From contig JALWTA010000038.1 in NCBI GenBank assembly GCA_027082955.1, positions 60,338 through 124,337 on the forward strand: a DNA stretch of 64,000 nucleotides, read 5' to 3'. This document shows positions 52,040-60,384 of the stretch, one piece after another. Origin of the DNA: Sulfurovum sp. GTDB lineage: Bacteria > Campylobacterota > Campylobacteria > Campylobacterales > Sulfurovaceae. The position numbers and the translations under genes were made by a program. Under the pieces are notes generated by a model. That model was not told the DNA's origin, did not search any database, and saw nothing but the letters and a program-made list of their open reading frames with translations. The first letter of the stretch is position 1, and each line of letters opens with the position of its first letter.

Positions 52040-55000
52040 TCAACGCCCTCGATCCCTCTCCCTCTCCAGCTGCCGCCGCTTAAAGAACTCTTTAGCAGTC
52101 TCTTTGGAGTGCTGCTTCGCCGGCTGCTGCGGAGAGGATCTCTGTGCGCTCTTAGCGTCTACCATCTCAACCTCTTTGCCTTTATGCTGCTTCATAAACT
52201 GCTTAAAGCTCTCCTTGATCCCTACTCTTCTTCCATCATCATGACGATTGCTATCTCTCTCCCGTCGCACGCTTTGATCGGATCGTCTCCCTCTTGCCAT
52301 ACGATCAGATACATCTGTTTGCAGTAGCATTTTAGGGTGGAATTGGTCGCGTGCCATATCGACGCGGGACAATCCATGCACGCGGTTTTGACCTTTTCTA
52401 AGTGATCGTCCTTGAGTACGCGTAATGTCGGACTGAAGTGCTCCGACTCTTGCAAGCCGTCTTGCATCTTCTCTTCGTCTAGTATCATGTGCTTTACTTT
52501 GGGTTTGCCGTATAGTGGATGTTCTTCCATGTGTGTGTCTCCTTTGCTCTTTAAGTTTGGCTACCGCTTTTTCGTAGTAGCTGTTTCGGCGTATCGCCTG
52601 CACGGTACGCTCTCTTAGCACTCTAGCTAATTGTTGCCCTCTGCCTTTAATTCTTCGTCCAGTTCGTGTAAGAACTGTTCGAGTAGCCCGTAGAATCCGA
52701 GAGTCGTTTTGTTGATCTCTAACATCTCTGTTTTCTGCTGCACCTGCTCTCTTTGTATCTCTGCCAAGAGATTTTTGATCTCCTGTAGCTCTTTGAGTAT
52801 CTGATCGTTCATGTGTTTTTTCTCCTTTTTCTTTGATTCGGATCGTGTAATCCAAGGTACTTTTATCCTCGATCTCTTTACCGATGTTGGCTTTGAGCTG
52901 CTCCAGGTTGTCGGTATAGAGTGTGATATCCTGCTTAGCCCTGGTGATCTGTGTATAGAATGAATTGAAGTTCGCCATATCGGACTTAGCCAGGATCATC
53001 ACGCTCTTAGTTGTGACACCCTGCGCCTTTACATCGGTAATAGCGTAGCCGTGATCGATATAGTTCATCTTGTGGATATTGAAACGCTTGCCCGTATCCG
53101 TTACAATATCACCCTTTTTATTGATAGACTTGATCACGGCACGCTCTCCGTTGCGGACTCTTACATTTGTTTTTTTCGAGATCTTTCTATTCTTGTTGAA
53201 TACGATCACATCGCCTTTCTCAAAGCTCTTTTGCGTCCGCCGGTAGACCTGGAGAGAGCTGCCGTGATCGTACACATTTAAAATCTTCTCTTTAGATCTT
53301 CGATCTTTCCCTGACACTAAGATCCGCTTATCATCGAGGATCTCTTTGATCTCCAGCTGCTCACCTTTTTTGAAGCCCTTGATCTTGCCGTCTATGACGA
53401 CATGATAACCCTGTTTATACTCCTGCGTATAGTGTGCAGATATCCCCTGCAAACTGACATTCTCATAGACTTCATAGCTGCGCCCGCCCTTGCCCAGCTT
53501 CTCCCTGATCCGGTCATTGATCGCGCGTCTGTCCTTATTGGTCGATGAGATGATCAGTGTCTCTTTTTGCCGTTTTTTGGAGAGATTGGCAAAGGTACCG
53601 GAGATCTTCTCCCGCAGATCATCCGTGCTATTCTCGATGATCTTATCCCTGCTTTGCAGCACATTGATAGACTTTTCTACCTCCCTGCTCTTTAGCAAAG
53701 AGACACTCTCTTTGGTGTAGTCGCTCTCCTGTCGTAAGACCTCGTTCATGTGTACCGTTTTAATACCGTACTTCTGCATATCGGCAAAGGCTCTGCCCGC
53801 AGCGATAGATTTAAACTGCTTCGTATCCCCGATAAAGACCACTTTATCGCCTTTGGCTTTGGCATTTTCAATGATCTCGTTCATCTGAAATGAGCCGATC
53901 ATCCCCGCCTCATCCACGATCAAAACTCTGTTTCTCTCATCCCTGCCGGCATCTTTCAAAAGAAAAGAGTGGACGGTTTCACTCTTGATGCCCGACTCTT
54001 TTTCCAGTCCGTCCGAAGCCTTGCCGGTATAGGAAATTCCTCTGATTTTCTGATCCGGGAAGTGCTGCTCCAGGAACTCTTTAACTGCTTTGGCAGCATA
54101 AGTTTTACCGGTACCTGCATCACCCTGAATAGCTATAAACTGATCCTCATTGCCCAGGATAAACCGCACCATTTTATCCTGACCGGCTGTCATATTGGAG
54201 TAGTTTTTCTCCAAAAATTCATTGATTCTTTCACCCTCATACGGCTCAAAAACCATCCCTTTTCCTCTGTTTTCATGGATAGAAAAGATGATATTTTTCT
54301 CCGCTTTTATCATTTTTTCGGTAGAAAAAACATTCTTATCCAGCTGAAAAAGATCGGCTCTTTTGGCTACAAAAGGCTGATAAATCTCCTCTGAATATCC
54401 ATACTCCAGACCATATTTGAGCAGCTCTTTATAGAGATCCTCACGGGTAAAAACGGATTGTTTTTCGGTCAAATTCTCTAAGGATCTATCGATATGATCC
54501 TGTATCAAAGGCTCTAAAATAACTACCTTTTTCTCATGATCATCAAGCTTTTCTATCATCGATTTATCAATATTTACAGACTCCATACGCTGTAAATTTT
54601 GCTTTCTGACCGCCTCACGATCTATCTCTTTTTTGGCTTTTTTTGTGTCTTTTACAATGACTTGAAGCAGCTCATTTTCATCCATATTCGGATATTTTTC
54701 ACGGTATTTTGGCAACACTTCCCGGATCAATTTCGAGCGATTTGAGAACTCTTCGAGCTGATTTTTCTCAAATCCGGCGATCTCAAAAAAGCCGTTTTTT
54801 CGATCCGAAACCTCGATTTCATAGCCCAAATTCTTTAGATTTTTTGCCAATTCTGAGCGGTAAACCTGCCCCAAATACATCTTATTTTGGTAGATTTCCT
54901 CATTGGAAAGTGCCAGATTTCTAACGATATTTTTCTCTTTGTCATGGTAAAAAACAGTAGAAAAAATGAAGTTATGAGAGTGCAGCTGCGGATCAATCTG

Positions 55001-55480
55001 ACCCATTACCTCCCTTGAAATATCATGCTGAAAAGTACCGTAAACGATCTCTGCATTGACTCGATATTGATCTCCGTTAATGTTGTAAATTCTCGTTTTC
55101 GCATACTCGTTTTCAAGCTTTTTCATAGCAGTTTTGACTGCCAAATCATGTGCATTTCTGATCTCAAATGCCTTAGAATTTTCCTGATTTCCCTCATGAA
55201 ATTCCATCAAAACTGAGACACTTTTTGGGGCTGAAAATGTCACATCCATACCCGCTCTTCTCTCTGCATTTCCAGCATTGATTACCAATGCTTCACCCGT
55301 AATCGGGTGATAGCCATTGAGTAATTTTTCGTACATTTCAGGGGTGATCTCCAGCCCCTCTTGGAGTCCTAAAACTTCAAGACCCTTGCCGTAAAAATAT
55401 CCTTTCTCGGAATTTTTCTGATAGTAATTTTCTTTGGTAAGGTACCCTTGAGCCTGGGCAACGGATTGAGGTTTACTCAT
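52040..55480 (-). CDS. MobF-type relaxase/helicase (TrwC/TraI-like)
   Basis: GMDVTFSAPKSVSVL, HSHNFIF, GDAGTGKTYAAKAVKEF. Confidence 0.95.
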   Translation of the reverse strand: MSKPQSVAQAQGYLTKENYYQKNSEKGYFYGKGLEVLGLQEGLEITPEMYEKLLNGYHPITGEALVINAGNAERRAGMDVTFSAPKSVSVLMEFHEGNQENSKAFEIRNAHDLAVKTAMKKLENEYAKTRIYNINGDQYRVNAEIVYGTFQHDISREVMGQIDPQLHSHNFIFSTVFYHDKEKNIVRNLALSNEEIYQNKMYLGQVYRSELAKNLKNLGYEIEVSDRKNGFFEIAGFEKNQLEEFSNRSKLIREVLPKYREKYPNMDENELLQVIVKDTKKAKKEIDREAVRKQNLQRMESVNIDKSMIEKLDDHEKKVVILEPLIQDHIDRSLENLTEKQSVFTREDLYKELLKYGLEYGYSEEIYQPFVAKRADLFQLDKNVFSTEKMIKAEKNIIFSIHENRGKGMVFEPYEGERINEFLEKNYSNMTAGQDKMVRFILGNEDQFIAIQGDAGTGKTYAAKAVKEFLEQHFPDQKIRGISYTGKASDGLEKESGIKSETVHSFLLKDAGRDERNRVLIVDEAGMIGSFQMNEIIENAKAKGDKVVFIGDTKQFKSIAAGRAFADMQKYGIKTVHMNEVLRQESDYTKESVSLLKSREVEKSINVLQSRDKIIENSTDDLREKISGTFANLSKKRQKETLIISSTNKDRRAINDRIREKLGKGGRSYEVYENVSLQGISAHYTQEYKQGYHVVIDGKIKGFKKGEQLEIKEILDDKRILVSGKDRRSKEKILNVYDHGSSLQVYRRTQKSFEKGDVIVFNKNRKISKKTNVRVRNGERAVIKSINKKGDIVTDTGKRFNIHKMNYIDHGYAITDVKAQGVTTKSVMILAKSDMANFNSFYTQITRAKQDITLYTDNLEQLKANIGKEIEDKSTLDYTIRIKEKGEKTHERSDTQRATGDQKSLGRDTKRAGAAENRDVRDQQNDSRILRATRTVLTRTGRRIKGRGQQLARVLRERTVQAIRRNSYYEKAVAKLKEQRRHTHGRTSTIRQTQSKAHDTRRREDARRLARVGALQSDITRTQGRSLRKGQNRVHGLSRVDMARDQFHPKMLLQTDVSDRMARGRRSDQSVRRERDSNRHDDGRRVGIKESFKQFMKQHKGKEVEMVDAKSAQRSSPQQPAKQHSKETAKEFFKRRQLERERDRGR
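52222..52530 (-). CDS. Alternate-frame nested ORF with Cys-rich domain
   Basis: 102 aa, CMDCPASIWHATNSTLKCYCKQM; SD AAAGGAGA 8-9 nt upstream of ATG. Confidence 0.6.
   Translation of the reverse strand: MEEHPLYGKPKVKHMILDEEKMQDGLQESEHFSPTLRVLKDDHLEKVKTACMDCPASIWHATNSTLKCYCKQMYLIVWQEGDDPIKACDGREIAIVMMMEEE
52627..52812 (-). CDS. Alternate-frame nested ORF, coiled-coil
   Basis: MNDQILKELQEIKNLLAEIQREQVQQKTEML...; SD AAAGGAG upstream. Confidence 0.6.
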   Translation of the reverse strand: MNDQILKELQEIKNLLAEIQREQVQQKTEMLEINKTTLGFYGLLEQFLHELDEELKAEGNN

Positions 55481-55499
55481 ACTGACCATGACCGGTAAA

Positions 55500-56025
55500 C
55501 CTCCTTTTTTAACACCTTACAGGCTTGCGACATTGTGTCGTGAGCGTTAGGTGTGAATGCTATACTAAATGTTTCGGATAGATGCGAAGCATCAAGGAGA
55601 AACCCTGCCCATCTCTGCCGGCACCACTGCTGCCGGCAGAGATACAAACCTTTCCAAACCACATCTCTTTTCATAATCGTTTCTCTCCCGTAAAATCACT
55701 GGAGGAATGCCGGGCATTCCTCCAGAAAAAAGCCAATTTAAAAATTGGCAACACAGAGCATCCCGTAGGGTATTGCTCCTAACAAACTTTAAACGGATTG
55801 GAAGCTCGCCAGGTAGCGTAAGCGGCTCTAGCCAACTCTTGTGAATTACCTGCATTTCATCGCCGTGTGTTTTGCGTTGTGATTAACCGGCACGGTTAAT
55901 CATCGTTAGCAAATAAATCACGGTGTGAAATAGTGAGTAAGCGAACGGCAAGTTATTCATCTGATTGGCGTAACCCCCGAACTGAGACAAAGAGCGTTCC
56001 CCGGTAGGGGAACTGCCGGCATGAA
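55500..56025. other. Hairpin-rich noncoding region, candidate oriT
   Basis: Perfect inverted repeats at 55611-55643 (13+7+13), 55699-55725 (13+1+13), 55881-55901 (9+3+9), 55996-56013 (7+4+7), upstream of the relaxase. Confidence 0.5.
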
Positions 56026-56910
56026 TCAATCCTTGCCTCTGTAAAATCTTCTTTGCTCTCTGCGGTCTTTCCAGTTTCTGTATGCTCTAAAGGGTGCAGA
56101 TGCTTGAGCACCGGCTGAACCCGGAAGATGCTCGATCGATGCACCTGCCAACTGCTGTGCAATTTCTCTAGCCATCAAAACTGCCAAGCCCAAAAAAATT
56201 GTAAGAATTGCTATCTCAACACTTTGTGCAAACATATTTGATGACACCTGAGCCTTTGCCGTATCGATCACCTGCCGATAGCTTCCATCCAAAGCGTTCA
56301 AAAATACACCGACTATTAAAACGGTCAGGGTATTTGCAATGATCAGTTTCATCCAGTTTGAAAAGATCTCTTTGAACCAGCTGTATAAACTGCTGTAGAT
56401 CATAATAGGCGAGATCATGATCAGGACTTTAAGCATGAGTGTTGTGCTTGCCATGATCCATACGGTCAATACAGAGAAGACGACAAACCCAGCCATGAGA
56501 ATAATGGCAGATGTATACCCCTCTATCGGCACCATAGAGCGATCCATGTCTATCATTCTTACCGAAACATCAAAAGTCTTTTTCAGGAGTTCATCCATTC
56601 TTGCAAAAAGTGATGTGCTTCCGCTTGCCCAGGAGTTCATCCCGTCTATTGCATCGGATATCAGTTGAATCCATGCAGGATTAAACACGACTGCCACCAC
56701 AGCCATCTTGAGTGCTGCATCAAAGATGAGACCTTTGAGCGGATCTTCGCTCTTTCCTGCAAGGATCAAATACCCCCGGAACATCACCCAAGCGACGATA
56801 TATGCGTAGATGATATCTTCAAGTGCATTTACCTGTGGCTGCACCGCTGCGGCTGTAAGATGAGAAACAAGTACATTGATTTTTTCCTCGATCAGTTTGA
56901 AAATCATCAT
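56026..56910 (-). CDS. TrbL/VirB6-family inner-membrane T4SS protein
   Basis: Multiple TM; GLIFDAALKMAVVAVVFNP; neighbours TrbJ/VirB5 and EexN-like. Confidence 0.85.
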   Translation of the reverse strand: MMIFKLIEEKINVLVSHLTAAAVQPQVNALEDIIYAYIVAWVMFRGYLILAGKSEDPLKGLIFDAALKMAVVAVVFNPAWIQLISDAIDGMNSWASGSTSLFARMDELLKKTFDVSVRMIDMDRSMVPIEGYTSAIILMAGFVVFSVLTVWIMASTTLMLKVLIMISPIMIYSSLYSWFKEIFSNWMKLIIANTLTVLIVGVFLNALDGSYRQVIDTAKAQVSSNMFAQSVEIAILTIFLGLAVLMAREIAQQLAGASIEHLPGSAGAQASAPFRAYRNWKDRREQRRFYRGKD

Positions 56911-57176
56911 TTGCTCCAGTCGGTATACTTGTAGCGTTTGGATTGAAGATCCGCTTTACCAGCATTGTTGCAGTCGGTCATTATCGGATATGTCATACTT
57001 GTCATGTATCGGCACTCTTTCAATCGTGCCTCTCTAAGATCCTTGTGATCAAGATAGTATTGAACCGTTTTGAAAGAGGCAGCCTCTTTGACTGTCTCTT
57101 TGATCTCTTGCTTTGTATCATTACCGCAGCCGGTGAGTGCCAGTAACAGAGTGACGGCGAGTAGTGTCATGTGTCT
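56907..57176 (-). CDS. EexN-like entry-exclusion lipoprotein
   Basis: Lipobox LLALTGC; VQYYLDHKDLREARLKEC. Confidence 0.8.
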   Translation of the reverse strand, partial: RHMTLLAVTLLLALTGCGNDTKQEIKETVKEAASFKTVQYYLDHKDLREARLKECRYMTSMTYPIMTDCNNAGKADLQSKRYKYTDWSK

Positions 57177-57178
57177 CA

Positions 57179-57892
57179 TCAGTTCCCCCAATTTGTGTAT
57201 TTATGGCGATTGGATCTCATGATCTGCTCGCTTTGTCTACGATCAACCCGCGCTTTGGATCTGTTCTGTGCTTCCATCATTTCAACCTGGGTCTTGATGA
57301 TCTCCAGCTGTGCCAGCTGCATCTGAATAGCGTTGGCAACATCGGCGGACTGTTTGATATCTTCACTGTGCGCTCTTTTGTCGGAGAGCTGCTGCAAATT
57401 CTGCATGATCCGCTTGAGCTTCTGTGTTGTGTGTTGGTAGGTGGCGATCTCCTGCACATTCCGTACCATTTCACTTTTGCAGATCCTCTTTTGATCGTCG
57501 TTCATGTAGTCGTAGTTACAATCATCAAAAAGATTGTATTGATCAAACAGCTGCTTTGCATAAGCACCGATCTGAGACCTGGGATGATCTACAATGTCGT
57601 TGGTAAGATCCATGAAGTCCAGGGAGTAGTTATCCATAAACTCCATGAGCTGCTGCATCTCCTGTTGGAATGAGATAATATCTCTGATCCCTGTTTTTGC
57701 AAGCAGTTCATCACGGTAGTTTTGGATTGTGTGTCTCCAGCGTTCCGCCTGCTTCGCGTACTCCGCTACCGCTTTGGCTGTCTGTGTCGGATCAAAGACG
57801 ATATCGCCTGCTCCAAATATTGCAAAGGATGAAGTAGTCATTACAGATACCGCAGCGATTGAGATTCCGATTTTTTTGAGTGTGTGTGTCAT
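57179..57892 (-). CDS. VirB5/TrbJ-like T4SS protein
   Basis: Signal peptide; FGAGDIVFDPTQTAKAVAEYAKQAERW. Confidence 0.85.
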   Translation of the reverse strand: MTHTLKKIGISIAAVSVMTTSSFAIFGAGDIVFDPTQTAKAVAEYAKQAERWRHTIQNYRDELLAKTGIRDIISFQQEMQQLMEFMDNYSLDFMDLTNDIVDHPRSQIGAYAKQLFDQYNLFDDCNYDYMNDDQKRICKSEMVRNVQEIATYQHTTQKLKRIMQNLQQLSDKRAHSEDIKQSADVANAIQMQLAQLEIIKTQVEMMEAQNRSKARVDRRQSEQIMRSNRHKYTNWGN

Positions 57893-58179
57893 GTGTTATC
57901 CTTTGTGTATATGTTGATGATTCTTTCTGCTTCATTTACCAAACGCTCTTGATTAGCCATAAGATCCTCAATAACATTTTCAAGTACTCTGATTTCGTTT
58001 GTTGTTTTGGTACCTCCTTCTAGTTGTTTTAAACGATTTAAGAGCTTTTTAGGCAAATGGCTATCCTCACCTATGCCTAGAAGCTCTATGAGCTTATTTT
58101 CGCTAATTCTGAGCCAATACGCAGCAGCTATCGTATTGCCGCCGCACTGCTCTTGGACAAACCGCTCTATACTTTGCAT
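57889..58179 (-). CDS. Hypothetical protein, possible HTH
   Basis: SD AAAGGAG before MQSIERF; overlaps the virB5-like start. Confidence 0.55.
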   Translation of the reverse strand: MQSIERFVQEQCGGNTIAAAYWLRISENKLIELLGIGEDSHLPKKLLNRLKQLEGGTKTTNEIRVLENVIEDLMANQERLVNEAERIINIYTKDNT

Positions 58180-58180
58180 T

Positions 58181-58336
58181 CTATTTCTCCTTTTGTTTGT
58201 ATTCATACTGGGCATATATGATCATTCCTGCCCCAATCAGGGTGATCAAAGGCTCTACCGATTCAAATCCCACAATGCTCTCTGCAATCAGCCATGCACC
58301 GATAAAAGCCTGTATATAAGACTCAAAATGTTTCAT
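58181..58336 (-). CDS. Small membrane protein (51 aa, not in ORF track)
   Basis: MKHFESYIQAFIGAWLIAESIVGFESVEPLITLIGAGMIIYAQYEYKQKEK; tight spacing with neighbours. Confidence 0.55.
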   Translation of the reverse strand: MKHFESYIQAFIGAWLIAESIVGFESVEPLITLIGAGMIIYAQYEYKQKEK

Positions 58337-58653
58337 TTTGGCTGGTTCCGTTTGTGAAAGTCATCAAAAAACTCTTCCTCATTGTCATAGTCCCTGATAC
58401 TTTTTTGGCGGATCTTGACATCTTGCAGTATCTCGATACAAAGTTGATGCTTTGCCGCAAATGCTTCAAGCCGATCACGAAATGTTTTCGTCACAAACCT
58501 GTCAGCCAAACACAGATGCCAGCAGCTCAAACTATGATCGAAGATCCAACACCCTTTAAACGCTTTGTTTTGTGGCTTTAGTTTTTTAATCTCTTCTTTG
58601 ATCCAGTAGGTTTCAGGCTGTTTGCAGCCAAGGTATATGTTGTGCATGATCAC
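58333..58653 (-). CDS. Hypothetical protein
   Basis: 106-aa ORF in operon-like array. Confidence 0.5.
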   Translation of the reverse strand: MIMHNIYLGCKQPETYWIKEEIKKLKPQNKAFKGCWIFDHSLSCWHLCLADRFVTKTFRDRLEAFAAKHQLCIEILQDVKIRQKSIRDYDNEEEFFDDFHKRNQPK

Positions 58654-58656
58654 CTC

Positions 58657-59493
58657 CTATGCAGACTTTTGCTTTTGATGAATCCACAGATAAAGATCCT
58701 TTTTGGCATAGCCGTAGTCATCCGTACCGTCATCGAAAAAGAGATGCAGGTGGCTGCCGACATCTACCACACGGTTGATTTGCTTATTTCCCAGTGAATA
58801 CCCGACTAACTGCGTATAGTCAAACTCCTCTATCTTCTTTTTCGCCTCTTCCTTTTCTTTTTGATCGAGATATTCGGATCTCCAGGTTAAAAAAGCAGAT
58901 TGGGCATCACTGTTACCTGCACGGATTCTCTTACGCATACTTGCTTTGTATGCCGGTGGATTTTTTGCGGATGAGGAGTAATCATCAAGCCATTTTGAAA
59001 AAAGCGGATCGTTTTCTATCTCTGTCTCTGTGTCTATCTCTAACTCTATCTCTTTCTCTGTGTCTGTCTCTATAGGACTTTTTTTGGACAATTTTGGACA
59101 ATGTCCAATTTCACTGTTTTGTTTACTTTTTTCTCTTTGTTCTCTTTTAATTTGTGCCCATTTGGTTTCGCTTCCTATCATATTTTGAGTTTCCACCATA
59201 AACAAAGTGCCATCATCCCATTTCTCCATCAGACCTAAACTGAGAAATAAATCCACACCTACTTTAACCGTGTCAATATTTGTTCCTGTTATACTTGCAA
59301 GCATTTTAGGAGAGTAAGGAATAGTGTCTCGAAAGTAAAGCTTTCCTTCCGTTTTTACGCTCTTTAACAAAAGCTTTAAATAAAAGTTTATATAGTCAGC
59401 TCCATTATCCATATCTTCTATAATCTTAATTTCATCACGATCATAAAAATCATCTTTTAATTTCAGCCAATAATACCGTTTCTCTTTTGCCAT
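58657..59493 (-). CDS. Phage replisome organizer-like replication protein
   Basis: KEKRYYWLKLKDDFYDRDEIKIIEDMDNGADYINFYLKLLL. Confidence 0.8.
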   Translation of the reverse strand: MAKEKRYYWLKLKDDFYDRDEIKIIEDMDNGADYINFYLKLLLKSVKTEGKLYFRDTIPYSPKMLASITGTNIDTVKVGVDLFLSLGLMEKWDDGTLFMVETQNMIGSETKWAQIKREQREKSKQNSEIGHCPKLSKKSPIETDTEKEIELEIDTETEIENDPLFSKWLDDYSSSAKNPPAYKASMRKRIRAGNSDAQSAFLTWRSEYLDQKEKEEAKKKIEEFDYTQLVGYSLGNKQINRVVDVGSHLHLFFDDGTDDYGYAKKDLYLWIHQKQKSA

Positions 59494-59503
59494 GCCAAAC
59501 CCC

Positions 59504-59722
59504 TTAGTTTTCATCTGCGAGGACACGGGCAAGATCCGGCACCGGGAAAAGTACTCGTCTCCGTTCCTTTTTTGCTACCTTTGCAAGATCGCAGCCTCTT
59601 TTTAATTGCCGATCCAAAGTTGGGATAGATAACCCCAGCAATGTGCAAACCTCTTTTTTACCGACATAGAGCCTTCCGGGGTACATCTCCATGATCATCT
59701 CTTTTGCTTCTTGATATGTCAC
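59504..59722 (-). CDS. AlpA/MerR-like HTH protein
   Basis: YVGKKEVCTLLGLSIPTLDRQLKRG. Confidence 0.7.
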   Translation of the reverse strand: MTYQEAKEMIMEMYPGRLYVGKKEVCTLLGLSIPTLDRQLKRGCDLAKVAKKERRRVLFPVPDLARVLADEN

Positions 59723-59797
59723 AATATATCCTTTCTATATTGAAATTATATTTCTAATTGTAATAATATTTTATTTAGACATCACTTAGGTGTCTGA

Positions 59798-59846
59798 TAT
59801 ATTATTTCAAATAAAGCTATCTTTCTATACAATCTGAAATAATATA
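59798..59846. promoter_or_regulatory. Divergent operator candidate
   Basis: Perfect 12-bp IR TATATTATTTCA / TGAAATAATATA between divergent genes. Confidence 0.5.
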
Positions 59847-59859
59847 CCAAGGAAGCCAC

Positions 59860-60384
59860 ATGTCTTTACAAGGAAAACATTTAGCAAAATTTTTAGGATT
59901 TACTATCCAAGGTGCTAACAAATGGAAGAGAGAGAAAGCAGAAAGACCCATTATTTTGTTCCTCGAAAAATACTTCACAGATAAAGATCTGGAAGAATTC
60001 CTGACGACCGGCAAGGTAAGCCGTCTGGAGAGCCAAAAGATCGATGATGATTTCAAAAATCTAATCCTCGATGATCATATGCTGCACAATGTCAAATTTA
60101 AGCTGATGACCCTATCTGGCGGCACATTCAAAATGTTGGAAATTTTGCAAGATGCATTAAAAGACATTGACCCTAATGACGATGAGTTTACGCTGGAGAA
60201 CGCCAAACAACGCCTGATAGACCGGATTTATGCTGTAGAGAAAAACAGCATGTTTAAAACAAAAGCCAAAAAAGAGGGTGTTGCCAAATGGATAAAGGAT
60301 TATTTATCCAAAGCTGAAGTCTATGCTATGGTAAAATATCCACAAACAATCATTAAATTAACTTCACACAAGGAAAAAGAATGA
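59860..60384 (+). CDS. Putative DNA-binding regulator
   Basis: N-terminal HTH-like LAKFLGFTIQGANKWKREKAERP. Confidence 0.6.
   Translation: MSLQGKHLAKFLGFTIQGANKWKREKAERPIILFLEKYFTDKDLEEFLTTGKVSRLESQKIDDDFKNLILDDHMLHNVKFKLMTLSGGTFKMLEILQDALKDIDPNDDEFTLENAKQRLIDRIYAVEKNSMFKTKAKKEGVAKWIKDYLSKAEVYAMVKYPQTIIKLTSHKEKE

Noticed and set aside
55477-55855. Short ORFs in the noncoding block upstream of the relaxase
   Set aside because: They run through perfect palindromes, have no good RBS or homology; better explained as oriT/structured DNA.
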